Assembly: GCF_002902945.1 (NCBI RefSeq) | Contig: NZ_CP026102.1 | Location: forward strand, 1,240,001-1,304,000 | Reading direction: 5' to 3' | Origin: Paraburkholderia caribensis | GTDB taxonomy: Bacteria > Pseudomonadota > Gammaproteobacteria > Burkholderiales > Burkholderiaceae | Length of the DNA stretch: 64,000 bases | In this document: piece by piece, positions 34,183 through 42,843 of the stretch | Layout: each line of letters begins with the position of its first letter | How positions within the stretch are numbered: position 1 is the first letter of the stretch | Program-made: the position numbers and the translations under genes | The notes under the pieces: generated by a model | The model's database searches: none | The model's input: the letters and a program-made list of their open reading frames with translations, nothing else | Told to the model about the DNA's origin: nothing

Positions 34183-36011
34183 TGATGCGCCACGGGCTCA
34201 CCCTCAAGCTCTCGGTGCTGCTCGCGCTGATCGGCGTGCTCGCGTCCGGCACGACGGGCTATTACGCGTATCGCGCGAACCGGACCATGCTCGTGCACGA
34301 AGCGGAGCGCAGCCTGCTCACGTCGACGGAACTGCTCGGCCAGCGCTTCACGATGGCGATCAACGACATCGCGGCGGACGCCCTGGTGCTGTCCACCATG
34401 CCGTCGGCCGCAACCGTCGCCCTCGACGACGACGGCAGGTCCGTCGACAACCCGACGCGCGACCGGCTCGCGCAGGTGTTCGAGAGCTTCATTGCGCAGC
34501 ATCCCGAGTATCTGCAGGTCAGGCTCATCGCGCGCAATCACTATGGGCTGGAACTGATTCGCATCGACCGCGAATCGGGCGGCACGGTGCGGGTGCAGGA
34601 AAGCGCGCTGCAGGAAAAAGGGCAGTTCGCGTATGTGTTCGATACGCTCGCGCTGCGGCCGGGGCGCATCTATATTTCGCCGATTGCCGTCAATCACGAG
34701 CACGGCGCGCACGCGGCGGAAGGCAAGCCGACGCTGCGGGTCGGCACGCCCGTCGCCGACGCGCGCGGCGGCGTGGTCGGCGTGGTCGTGATCGACGTCG
34801 ATCTCGCGAGCCTGTTGCGGCTCTCGCAAGCCGATCTGCCCGCCGACTATCAGGTCTATCTGGCCAACGAATGGGGCGACTTTCTCGTGCATCCCGACTC
34901 GTCGCTGACGTTCGGTTTCGACAAGGGCCGGCGCGTGTTCATGCAGGAAAGCTTCGCGGCGACGAAAGCGCTGTTCGAGCAGTCGACCCGGCCCGTGCTG
35001 CTGAACGGTCTCACGCAACCGAACGAAGCGGCGAACCACGTATTCTCGTTCGTGCGCCGGCCGTTCGGCGAGTCGCAGGGCAATCGCTTCATCGTGATCG
35101 GCCTCGGCAAGCCGCTGCACGACGTGCTCGTCGGCGCGAACATGCTGGGCAACAGCATCGTGCGGATGGTGCTGATTTTCAGCGCGTTCGCGATCCTGCT
35201 CGCCATTCTGTTTGCCCGCGCGTTGACGCGGCCGCTGCATATCCTCGCGGACGCCGCCACGCATTTCTTCTCCGAGCACACGGTGGACGCATTGCCGCTC
35301 AGGCGCACCGATGAAATCGGCGTGCTCGCGCGCTGCTTCGACCGCATGCGCCGCGAGATCCGCGTGCAGATGGACGAGTTGCGCAGCAAGCAGCACGAGC
35401 TCACGCATCTGGCGAGCCACGACGGACTGACGGGTCTGCCCAACCGGATGCTCTTCATGCAGAAGCTGGAAGAAGCCATCGACCGGGCGCGGGGGAGCGG
35501 CGAGCGGCTCGCCGTGCTGTTCATCGACCTGAACCGCTTCAAGCAGATCAACGATCAATACGGCCATTCCGTGGGTGACGACGTGCTCGCGATCGTCGCG
35601 CGCCGCTTGCGAGACGTGCTGCATAGCGGCGACTTCGTTGCGCGGCTCGGCGGCGACGAGTTCATCGTGCTCATCAGGGGCGAACGCTCTGCCGACGCGG
35701 CGCCCGCAATCGCCGCGCGCATCGTGCGCACACTCGACGACGAACTGACGATCGACGACCAGCCGATGACGGTCGGCGCGAGCATCGGCATCAGCCAGTT
35801 CCCGGCGGACGGCGATTCCGCCGAAGCGCTGCTGCTTAACGCGGACGCCGCGATGTACGCGGCGAAATCGGGCGGCTCGGGCGCATGGGTGTCGTATCGC
35901 GAACTGGTCGACATACGGCGCGCGCGGACGGGACGCGGCAAGCGCCGCCGGAGCGAGCGCGAATCCGAAAAGGTCGAACCCGCCGACGACGGCGCCGACG
36001 TCATCGCATAA
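34182..36011 (+). CDS. Membrane diguanylate cyclase with Cache-type sensor, HAMP and GGDEF
   Basis: This 609-aa protein has a first membrane segment (about 8-28), a long periplasmic sensor with Cache-like features (about 30-320, including YISPIAVNHEHG and VGVVVIDVDLASLL), a second membrane segment (about 325-345), a HAMP domain (RPLHILADAATHFFSE) and a GGDEF domain with intact GGDEF (490-494). The inhibitory I-site position, four residues ending five before GGDEF, reads HSGD rather than RxxD, so product inhibition is probably lost. It makes cyclic di-GMP in the cytoplasm in response to a periplasmic cue. Coupling with the PotD-like protein suggests that this protein is the sensor docked to it. 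No EAL domain is present, unlike MbaA. Confidence 0.9.
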   Translation: MMRHGLTLKLSVLLALIGVLASGTTGYYAYRANRTMLVHEAERSLLTSTELLGQRFTMAINDIAADALVLSTMPSAATVALDDDGRSVDNPTRDRLAQVFESFIAQHPEYLQVRLIARNHYGLELIRIDRESGGTVRVQESALQEKGQFAYVFDTLALRPGRIYISPIAVNHEHGAHAAEGKPTLRVGTPVADARGGVVGVVVIDVDLASLLRLSQADLPADYQVYLANEWGDFLVHPDSSLTFGFDKGRRVFMQESFAATKALFEQSTRPVLLNGLTQPNEAANHVFSFVRRPFGESQGNRFIVIGLGKPLHDVLVGANMLGNSIVRMVLIFSAFAILLAILFARALTRPLHILADAATHFFSEHTVDALPLRRTDEIGVLARCFDRMRREIRVQMDELRSKQHELTHLASHDGLTGLPNRMLFMQKLEEAIDRARGSGERLAVLFIDLNRFKQINDQYGHSVGDDVLAIVARRLRDVLHSGDFVARLGGDEFIVLIRGERSADAAPAIAARIVRTLDDELTIDDQPMTVGASIGISQFPADGDSAEALLLNADAAMYAAKSGGSGAWVSYRELVDIRRARTGRGKRRRSERESEKVEPADDGADVIA

Positions 36012-36100
36012 GGGTTGAACAGAAGCATTGGGTTGTGTGGCCTTGCGCGCGGCATGGTTCTTGCAAAACGCTTGCATGTCAAAGCGGAAAGGAGAATCCG

Positions 36101-36274
36101 ATGACCTTGGCCATTTACCTGATCGGCTGGCTGATTTTCATTGGCGGCGTGTCGTGGGCCCTCGTCACGATGCACGTCGCGCAGCACTACGTGTTGATTG
36201 TCGCCGTCATTCTGCTCGGCATCGGCGTCGTCACGGGCGCGACCCGCGCGCGTGGCCGCGACCGTTCTTCATAG
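36101..36274 (+). CDS. Small two-helix membrane protein
   Basis: This 57-aa protein has two hydrophobic segments (TLAIYLIGWLIFIGGVSWAL and VLIVAVILLGIGVVTGAT) joined by a short polar turn, and a basic tail RARGRDRSS. AGGAGA lies 5 bases before the ATG. No family is recognised. Small proteins of this kind often assist membrane complexes, but nothing here points to a partner. A hairpin follows at 36294-36333. Confidence 0.7.
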   Translation: MTLAIYLIGWLIFIGGVSWALVTMHVAQHYVLIVAVILLGIGVVTGATRARGRDRSS

Positions 36275-36293
36275 CATTTCGTCGCATGCATGC

Positions 36294-36333
36294 AGGTCAC
36301 GGCGCAGGCATTTTTTGCACGCCGCCGTGACCT
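36294..36333. terminator. Long-stem hairpin after the small membrane protein gene
   Basis: AGGTCACGGCG and CGCCGTGACCT form an 11-bp perfect stem with an 18-nt loop that contains TTTTTT. The T-run is inside the loop and not after the stem, so it is not a classic rho-independent terminator. It may act as a terminator or processing site between the two genes. Confidence 0.5.
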
Positions 36334-36336
36334 GTC

Positions 36337-36355
36337 GTGACATGGGTTGTGACAT
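36337..36355 (+). promoter_or_regulatory. Direct repeat GTGACAT, candidate regulator site
   Basis: GTGACAT occurs at 36337-36343 and again at 36349-36355, a start-to-start distance of 12 bases, about 105 bases upstream of the secreted repeat-protein gene. Direct repeats of this spacing are typical of response-regulator or ECF-associated sites, but I cannot name the protein. Confidence 0.35.
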
Positions 36356-36460
36356 TTTCCGACATAGTTTTTGAACTGACCTGAAGGGCAGTTTCTTCTA
36401 CGATTCACTCCGTCGCCACACTGCAAACGCGAAGTGGCCCGAACCGTGAAGGACACTGCC

Positions 36461-37480
36461 GTGAAAACCCGCTCGCACATCTTCGCTTCGTTGTCTGGTC
36501 TGCTGAATCGCTCGTCGGCATCTGCTGTGCGTGGCGTTTCGTGCCGCATGTCGCGCCGCATCGCGCTGGCGGCGGCAGCAACGGTGATCGGCGCGAGCGC
36601 CTCGCTCGTCAGCGCGCCCGCCTGGGCCGGCTGGTACGGCCACGGCACCGCGTACACGTCGCGCGGCGAATACAACGGCGCGCACGGCGGCTACTGCAGC
36701 GGCGGCACCTGCAATCACGCGGGCGGGGTAGTAGGCCCGTACGGCGGCGTCGCGAGCAACTCGGGCAGCGTCACGCGCACGTCGCCGGGCCAGTTCTCCA
36801 ACTCGGGCACGGCCTACGGACCGAACGGCCGCTCGGTCCAGCATTCCGGCGACACCAGCTGCGCAAGCGGCACCTGCTCGCACACGGGCACGATGACGGG
36901 TTCGGACGGCAGGACAGCGTCGACGTCGGGTGAAGTGACGCGCAACGGCGCGGGCCAATACTCGTCGTCGGGAACGGTGACGGGCGGCAACGGCAACAGC
37001 TATAACCACTCGGCATCGACGAACTGCGGCGGCTGGACGTGTTCGCGCTCGGGTACCGTGACGGGCAGCAACGGCGGCACAGTCACGCACTCGGGCAGTG
37101 CGACGAGCGTGGCGCCCGGCGTGGTCGTGACGTCCGGCAGCGCGACGGGCACGCACGGCAACACCGTGACGACGAGCGGCACGGTCGTGCATGGCGGCGT
37201 CGTCACGACGGGCGGCACGGCGGTGGTGACGGGTACGACGACGGTCGGCGCGGCCGTCGTGGTGCCGCCGCCCGTGATCGTCCCGCCGCCTCCCGCCGTG
37301 GTCGTCGCCGCGCCTGTGCCCGCACCTGTCGTCGTGGCTCCGCCGCCGCCCGCGCATGTCGTAGTCGTCGCTCCGCCGCCGCCCCCGCATGTGGTCTATG
37401 TCGCACCGAGGCCGCGTCCCGCGGTCTGGATTCCGGGGCACTGGATCGGCCGCGTGTGGATTCCGGCGCACTGGGCGTAA
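36461..37480 (+). CDS. Secreted Gly/Ser/Thr-repeat protein with C-terminal proline linker and WxxGxW-type end
   Basis: This protein of about 339 aa is predicted to be exported. The N-terminus includes SRRIALAAAATVIGASASLVSAPAWAG, a signal peptide with AWA cleavage. The mature part has imperfect repeats of about 20-25 residues, for example GTMTGSDGRTASTSG and GTVTGSNGGTVTHSG, with Cys pairs about six residues apart (GGYCSGGTCNH, TSCASGTCSHTG). A Val/Pro-rich linker (PPPPP blocks) follows, then VWIPGHWIGRVWIPAHWA, a WxxGxW-like ending. The GTG at 36461 follows AAGGA by 7 bases; the ATGs at 36434 and 36548 are alternatives. It is probably a cell-envelope surface protein, and its function is unknown. 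A hairpin at 37500 follows. Confidence 0.75.
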   Translation: MKTRSHIFASLSGLLNRSSASAVRGVSCRMSRRIALAAAATVIGASASLVSAPAWAGWYGHGTAYTSRGEYNGAHGGYCSGGTCNHAGGVVGPYGGVASNSGSVTRTSPGQFSNSGTAYGPNGRSVQHSGDTSCASGTCSHTGTMTGSDGRTASTSGEVTRNGAGQYSSSGTVTGGNGNSYNHSASTNCGGWTCSRSGTVTGSNGGTVTHSGSATSVAPGVVVTSGSATGTHGNTVTTSGTVVHGGVVTTGGTAVVTGTTTVGAAVVVPPPVIVPPPPAVVVAAPVPAPVVVAPPPPAHVVVVAPPPPPHVVYVAPRPRPAVWIPGHWIGRVWIPAHWA

Positions 37481-37499
37481 ATGAACAAGGCAGACGTAC

Positions 37500-37534
37500 A
37501 GACACAAACGGCGCGTGAAGCGCCGTTTGTGTCT
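37500..37534. terminator. Perfect hairpin between convergent genes
   Basis: AGACACAAACGGCGC and its exact complement form a 15-bp stem with a 5-nt loop GTGAA. No T-run follows on either strand. It lies between the convergent secreted repeat protein and acyltransferase genes and probably limits read-through. Confidence 0.55.
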
Positions 37535-37569
37535 GGTGTGAGAAGAGGAGGTGCGGTGAAAGCGGAAGA

Positions 37570-38763
37570 TCAGCTCGGCTTCATGCCGTGCCCGACTGTC
37601 ACGGTTGGATCGACAGGCACGGTTTCCGCAACGGCGCTTGCGGGCACGAGCGGTTTGCTGCGAAAGCGCGCGCGAAGGCGCCGCCGCATCGGCTCTTCGA
37701 AATACGTGAACACGATGACGCTGAACAGCAGCGTGAACGTGAGTGGAATCCACCCGTTGCTCGCACGAAAACCCACCAGCCACGCGAGATACGCAAGCGG
37801 CACGTGAATCAGGAAAAGCGCGTAGCTCGCTTCGCCGAAACGCACGAGCCAGCGCTGATTCAGCAGCCCGATCACGGGGCGCTCCAGCAGCGCGAGGCCG
37901 AGTATCAAGGTCGCGAAGAACGGGCTTTGCGGATAGAACACGGGTGTCGTCGGCTGCCACAGCGCGAGCACGATCAGCACGACGACGGAACCCGACACCA
38001 GCGCAATGCCACGGCCATGCATCGACACGCCGCGCGTGCGCAAGGTCTGGAATGCGAGCGCCGCGCCGATGCCCAGCATGAATTCCGCGATCCGGCACAG
38101 CGGCAGCGTGCCCGCAAGGAAGTGACTGCGCGCGACCGGGAACACGGCCATGATGAACAGGATCATCAGGCCCTGCGCGACCCAGATGCCGATCAGCGTG
38201 ACGACGAGTGTCGATGCGCGCATCTTCACGAAGCGCGCCAGGATCAACGGGAAAAGCGCGTAGAAAAACGCCTCGCACGACACGCTCGACGCAGGGCCAT
38301 TCCACGGCTGATTGATCGCGGCGAACGGGAACCAGGCGGTGATCAGGAACACCTGGCAGATGAAGCTCACCACCAGTGAAAGATTGATCGACGTCTTCAG
38401 CGCGAACCACTTGAGCAACAGCACATCGTTGTGCGAGATGACGAGGTACGCGGTCGTGACGGATGCGATGGCGAGCGCGAACAGGATGTTCGGATAGATA
38501 CGGGCGACGCGCGCGACGTAGAAGTTATGCGGACTTTGCGTCGCGAGTTCGTCGCGATACGTGTACGTGAGAATGAAGCCCGAGAGCACGAAAAAGAGGG
38601 AAACAGCCGAGCGCCCGCCGTCGACGAAATGGAAGAACGAAACGGGCGTATTGAGGAGTTCGAGTTCGCGGTAATGCGACAGGACGACGGTCAGCGCCGC
38701 AAGAAAGCGGATGCTCGTCAGCGCAGGAACGATGCCGTTGGCCTGAGTGGTCGTCGCTCGCAT
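37570..38763 (-). CDS. Acyltransferase 3 family membrane O-acyltransferase (OafA/YrhL-like)
   Basis: This integral-membrane enzyme of about 397 aa has ten or so hydrophobic segments. Family motifs are near the start: SIRFLAALTVVLSHY (with the catalytic His) and, after a short loop, GGRSAVSLFFVLSGFILTYTYRD. Near the C-terminus, FGEASYALFLIHVPLAY is also typical. Such enzymes transfer acetyl or succinyl groups onto surface sugars, lipopolysaccharide or secondary metabolites. The start at 38763 (MRATTTQANG) follows GAGA. The gene is divergent from the beta-glucosidase gene and convergent with the secreted repeat protein gene. The acceptor is unknown. Confidence 0.88.
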   Translation of the reverse strand: MRATTTQANGIVPALTSIRFLAALTVVLSHYRELELLNTPVSFFHFVDGGRSAVSLFFVLSGFILTYTYRDELATQSPHNFYVARVARIYPNILFALAIASVTTAYLVISHNDVLLLKWFALKTSINLSLVVSFICQVFLITAWFPFAAINQPWNGPASSVSCEAFFYALFPLILARFVKMRASTLVVTLIGIWVAQGLMILFIMAVFPVARSHFLAGTLPLCRIAEFMLGIGAALAFQTLRTRGVSMHGRGIALVSGSVVVLIVLALWQPTTPVFYPQSPFFATLILGLALLERPVIGLLNQRWLVRFGEASYALFLIHVPLAYLAWLVGFRASNGWIPLTFTLLFSVIVFTYFEEPMRRRLRARFRSKPLVPASAVAETVPVDPTVTVGHGMKPS

Positions 38764-39065
38764 TGGGCTCTCATTCTTAAAAGGATGCGCCAAAAGTTTC
38801 CGCATCGACAGTTCAGTTTAACGGTCCGCCATCACCTTCTTTCCGGTTGCACCCCCAGGTGTCGGAAAACACCGAGACATTGGCCGAGCGATCCCCGTTG
38901 CGCGTTGTGTACAGGCACTGATTCATTGTTACGACTAATGAAACACGTCCTGTCGCGAGCCGTCTCGCGATGCGTGCTGCATGGCAATTTCTGACGGTCT
39001 TTGTCCGATCCAGACAAACCCTGATTGCTGCGCCGAAAGCGCCGCTGATATCGTGCGCAGGTCAT

Positions 39066-39081
39066 GTGGAAGCGCTTCCAC
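39066..39081. promoter_or_regulatory. Perfect LacI-family operator
   Basis: GTGGAAGCGCTTCCAC is a perfect 16-bp palindrome with the CG centre and the TGnAAnCGnTTnCA form that LacI/GalR regulators bind. It is 69 bases upstream of the beta-glucosidase start, while the cognate LacI-type gene ends the same operon. Repression of the beta-glucoside operon is a strong inference. Confidence 0.75.
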
Positions 39082-39149
39082 TCCGGCTTTCGTTTCGTTG
39101 CTCGATTCGTTTCAGACACGCATCAAACCATTTAGCGAGAGGAGGTTCC

Positions 39150-40553
39150 GTGGCATACGAGGCAGTGGCACCTGGCGGCGTTCAGTCCGACAGTCAGCAA
39201 AGCGATCCCTTTACGCCGTCCGCCGATTCCGTGCTCTGGCGCAAGGACTTTCTGCTCGGCGCGGCAACGGCCTCGTATCAGATCGAAGGCGCCGTCGACG
39301 AGGACGGTCGCCTGCCGTCCATCTGGGACACGTTCTCCGCGACGCCGGGCAAGGTGCTCGCGGGCGATACGGGCGCCGTGGCCTGCGATCACTATCACCG
39401 CTGGGAAAGCGATCTCGACCTGCTGTCGCGGCTCAACTTCGAGGCGTACCGGCTGTCGGTTGCCTGGCCGCGCGTGATGGACGAAGCGGGGCGTCCCAAC
39501 GCGAAGGGTCTCGATTTCTATAAGCGGCTGCTCGGCAGGCTGAAGGACAAGGGCTTGCAGACTTTCGTCACGCTGTATCACTGGGACTTGCCGCAGCATC
39601 TCGAAGATCGCGGCGGCTGGCTCAACCGCGAGACGGCCTATCGCTTCGCCGACTACGCGGACCTGATGAGCCGCGAACTGGCGGGTCACGTCGATGCGTG
39701 GATGACGCTCAACGAGCCATGGTGCTCGGCGTTCCTCGGATATGGCAACGGCCATCATGCGCCCGGTCTTGCGGACATCCGCTACGCGACGCAGGCGATG
39801 CATCATCTGCTGCTCGCGCACGGCCAGGCGACCCAGGTGCTGCGCGCGAACGATCCGTCGTCGATGAAAGGCATCGTGGCGAACGTGGGGCGCGGTACGG
39901 CCGCAACGCAGAGCGAGGCGGACCAGCGCGCCGCGCATCTGTTCGAAGTGCAGCACAATGCGTGGGTTCTCGATCCGCTTCTGAAGGGCGAGTATCCGGC
40001 CGATCTCTGGGAGCTATGGCCGGGCGCCGAGCCGCTCGTGCTCGAAGGCGACCTGCAAACCATCGCGGCGCCGCTCGATTTTCTCGGCATCAACTATTAT
40101 TTCCGCACCAATGTGAAGAGCGACGGCGCGCACGGCTTCATCGACGCGCCGCTGGCCGGTGTCGAACGCACGCAGATGGGCTGGGAAGTCCATCCGGACG
40201 GGCTGCGCGACCTGCTGACGGGCTTTCACCGCACGTATCCGAACCTGCCGCCCGTCTATATCACCGAGAACGGCATGGCCTCGGACGACCACGTGCGGGA
40301 CGGCCATGTCGAGGACCCGCAGCGCATTGCGTTCCTCAAGCGCCATCTGGCCGCTGTCGATCAGGCCGTGAAGCAGGGCGTCGATATTCGCGGCTATTTC
40401 GTCTGGTCGCTGCTCGATAACTTCGAATGGGCGTTCGGCTACGAGCGGCGCTTCGGCGTCGTACATGTCGATTACGGCACGCAGCAGCGCACCGTCAAAC
40501 GCAGCGGCGAGCTGATCGCGAAGTTCATCGAGGCGCGCAGACAGCAGCGCTGA
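39150..40553 (+). CDS. GH1 beta-glucosidase
   Basis: This 467-aa enzyme hydrolyses beta-glucosides, such as cellobiose or aryl-glucosides, in the cytoplasm. GH1 landmarks are FLLGAATASYQIEGA (N-terminal signature), TLYHWDLPQHLED, the acid/base Glu E189 in TLNEP and the nucleophile E373 in YITENG, followed by YFVWSLLDNFEWAFGY. The start is the GTG at 39150, four bases after AGGAGG; upstream ATGs lack a site. No signal peptide is present. It heads an operon that continues with a binding protein, two permeases, an ATPase and a LacI regulator, so imported oligosaccharides are hydrolysed inside. Confidence 0.95.
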   Translation: MAYEAVAPGGVQSDSQQSDPFTPSADSVLWRKDFLLGAATASYQIEGAVDEDGRLPSIWDTFSATPGKVLAGDTGAVACDHYHRWESDLDLLSRLNFEAYRLSVAWPRVMDEAGRPNAKGLDFYKRLLGRLKDKGLQTFVTLYHWDLPQHLEDRGGWLNRETAYRFADYADLMSRELAGHVDAWMTLNEPWCSAFLGYGNGHHAPGLADIRYATQAMHHLLLAHGQATQVLRANDPSSMKGIVANVGRGTAATQSEADQRAAHLFEVQHNAWVLDPLLKGEYPADLWELWPGAEPLVLEGDLQTIAAPLDFLGINYYFRTNVKSDGAHGFIDAPLAGVERTQMGWEVHPDGLRDLLTGFHRTYPNLPPVYITENGMASDDHVRDGHVEDPQRIAFLKRHLAAVDQAVKQGVDIRGYFVWSLLDNFEWAFGYERRFGVVHVDYGTQQRTVKRSGELIAKFIEARRQQR

Positions 40554-40635
40554 TCATGACGCGCTGACACGCAGTCACAAGAAGCTGATAAGCAGTCGAC
40601 CTGATAAATCGGGCTTCGAGCCTGAAGGAGACGGA

Positions 40636-41880
40636 ATGAACAGCAGAAAACAGTGGGCGTTGAGAAGCGGTATCGTACTCGCATTGGCCATCACTGGCGT
40701 CATCGCGCAAGCGGAGCCGTTGAAGGCGAATGTGATTCACTGGTGGACGTCGGGCGGCGAATCGGCGGCGATCCGGCAGTTCGCCGACGCGTACAACCAG
40801 GCGGGCGGCCAATGGGTCGACAACGCCGTGGCGGGCGCGGACCAGGCGCGTGCGACTGCGATCAACCGCATTGTCGGCGGCGATCCGCCCACGGCTGCGC
40901 AGTTCAACACGTCGAAGCAGTTTCATGACCTGATCGATCAGGGCCTGCTCAACAACGTCGATGCCGTTGCCACGAAGGAAAACTGGCCCGGCATCTTCCC
41001 GCAATCGATACTCGACAGCATCAAGGTCAATGGCCATTACTATGCGGCGCCCGTCGATATCCACATGCCTGCGTGGTTCTTCTATTCGAAGCCGGTGTTC
41101 GCGAAAGCGGGCATTGCGGGCGACCCGAAGAGCTTCGACGAATTCGTCGGCGATCTCGACAAGCTGAAAAAGGCGGGTGTGATTCCGCTCGCGCTGGGCG
41201 GCCAGCCCTGGCAGGAGAAGATCACGTTCGATGCCGTGTTCGCCGATGTCGGCGGACCCGATCTGTATCTGAAGGTGTATCGCGACCGTGACCAGAACGC
41301 GGTGAAATCGGATGCGTTCAGGAAGGTGCTCGCCTCGTTCAAGAAGCTGCATGATTACGTCGATGCCGGCTCGCCGGGGCGCAACTGGAACGACGCGACG
41401 GCGCTCGTGATCTCCGGCAAGGCGGGTGTGCAGATCATGGGCGACTGGGCGAAGGGCGAGTTCTCGGCGGCGAAGCAGGCGCCCGGCAAGGACTTCGGCT
41501 GTTTCCCCGGTTTCGGCCCGCGCTCGCCGTATCTGGTGGCAGGCGACGTGTTCGTGTTCCCCAAGACGGACAACGCCACCGCGATCAAGGCGCAAAACCT
41601 GCTCGCCACGGTGATGACCTCGCCGCAGGCGCAGGTCGCGTTCAGCGCGAAGAAAGGCTCGATCCCGATCCGGCCCGACGTCGACGTGAGCCAGCTCGAC
41701 ATGTGCGCGAAGGAGGGCATCGCCATCATGAAGGACAAGTCACGCCAGTTGCCCAACCCCGAAATGCTCCTGTCGCCTGACATGCAGGGCGCGTTGACGG
41801 ACGTCATCACGAACTTCTGGAACAAGAACCAGTCGGTCGACGATGCACAAAAGGCCTTTGCCAGCGCGCTGAAGGGCTGA
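40636..41880 (+). CDS. Sugar ABC transporter substrate-binding protein
   Basis: This 414-aa periplasmic protein has an N-terminal signal peptide (SGIVLALAITGVIAQA, cleavage before EPLK). The mature part has the CUT1-type pattern with NVIHWWTSGGESAAI, AINRIVGGDPPTAAQFN and GDWAKGEF. It is most like glucose/mannose binding proteins such as GtsA, but the adjacent GH1 enzyme suggests a beta-glucoside or cellobiose ligand. AAGGAG precedes the ATG. It is the second gene of the operon, 82 bases after the GH1 gene. Confidence 0.9.
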   Translation: MNSRKQWALRSGIVLALAITGVIAQAEPLKANVIHWWTSGGESAAIRQFADAYNQAGGQWVDNAVAGADQARATAINRIVGGDPPTAAQFNTSKQFHDLIDQGLLNNVDAVATKENWPGIFPQSILDSIKVNGHYYAAPVDIHMPAWFFYSKPVFAKAGIAGDPKSFDEFVGDLDKLKKAGVIPLALGGQPWQEKITFDAVFADVGGPDLYLKVYRDRDQNAVKSDAFRKVLASFKKLHDYVDAGSPGRNWNDATALVISGKAGVQIMGDWAKGEFSAAKQAPGKDFGCFPGFGPRSPYLVAGDVFVFPKTDNATAIKAQNLLATVMTSPQAQVAFSAKKGSIPIRPDVDVSQLDMCAKEGIAIMKDKSRQLPNPEMLLSPDMQGALTDVITNFWNKNQSVDDAQKAFASALKG

Positions 41881-41886
41881 CACGTC

Positions 41887-42843
41887 ATGGGCACGCTCAA
41901 GTCGCATGCCTTGCCCGAGATGGCGGCCAGCCGCAGGCCCGTCGCGACGACCCGCGCGCGGCCGCTGGGCAAGCGCTGGTCGCTCGCCGCGTGGATCGCG
42001 CTGGTTCCGATGATGGTGACGGTCGTCTTCGCGTATCTCGGCACGATGCTGTGGACGGCGCGCGTGTCGCTCAGCAACTCGCGCACGTTTCCGTCGAACG
42101 ATTTCGTCGGCTTCGCGCAATACGTGCGGCTGTTTCATAACGACCGCTGGCTGGTGTCGCTGCAACACATCGCGATGTATGGCGTGTGTTTCATCGTCGC
42201 GTGCCTCGTGATCGGCATGCTGCTCGCGATCTTCATCGATCAGCGCGTGATGGCGGAAGGCGTGTTGCGCACGGTGTTCCTGTATCCGTACGCGATGTCG
42301 TTCGTCGCGACGGGGCTCGTGTGGCAATGGATTCTCAACCCCGAGCTCGGCGCGCAGTCGTTGCTGCACAAGATGGGCTTCACGCATGCGCGCTTCGACT
42401 GGATCGTCGATCAGGACTGGGTGATCTATACGATCGTGATCGCGACCGTGTGGCAGGCGTCGGGCCTCGTGATGGCCGTGATGCTCGCGGGCTTGCGCGG
42501 CATCGACGACGAACTGTGGAAGGCCGCGCGCATCGACGGCATTCCGCGCTGGCGCGTCTACGTGAGCATCGTGATCCCGATGCTCGGCCCGTCGGTCTCG
42601 ACCGCGTTCGTGCTGCTGTTCGTCGCCGTGGTGAAGCTGTTCGACGCCGTGGTCGCGATGACGCAGGGCGGGCCCGGCACGGCGAGCGAAGTGCCCGCGA
42701 AGTTCATTATGGACTATCTGTTCGGGCGTGCGAATATCGGGCTCGCGTCGGCCGCGTCGATCGTGCTGCTTGCGACGGTGCTCGCCATTCTGGCGCCGTT
42801 CCTCTACGCCCGCAGTCGAAGCGCGTCGCGCAAGGAGGTGTGA
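41887..42843 (+). CDS. Sugar ABC transporter permease (first subunit)
   Basis: This 318-aa inner-membrane protein has six hydrophobic segments and the EAA loop GIDDELWKAARIDGIPRWRVYVSIVIPMLGP, which contacts the ATPase. It is of the MalF/UgpA type. Its stop overlaps the next start (TGATG), giving translational coupling with the second permease. Confidence 0.93.
   Translation: MGTLKSHALPEMAASRRPVATTRARPLGKRWSLAAWIALVPMMVTVVFAYLGTMLWTARVSLSNSRTFPSNDFVGFAQYVRLFHNDRWLVSLQHIAMYGVCFIVACLVIGMLLAIFIDQRVMAEGVLRTVFLYPYAMSFVATGLVWQWILNPELGAQSLLHKMGFTHARFDWIVDQDWVIYTIVIATVWQASGLVMAVMLAGLRGIDDELWKAARIDGIPRWRVYVSIVIPMLGPSVSTAFVLLFVAVVKLFDAVVAMTQGGPGTASEVPAKFIMDYLFGRANIGLASAASIVLLATVLAILAPFLYARSRSASRKEV

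Noticed and set aside
33996..36077. Long minus-strand open frame opposite the diguanylate cyclase
   Set aside because: The plus frame encodes HAMP and GGDEF motifs; the minus frame is a shadow with skewed composition.
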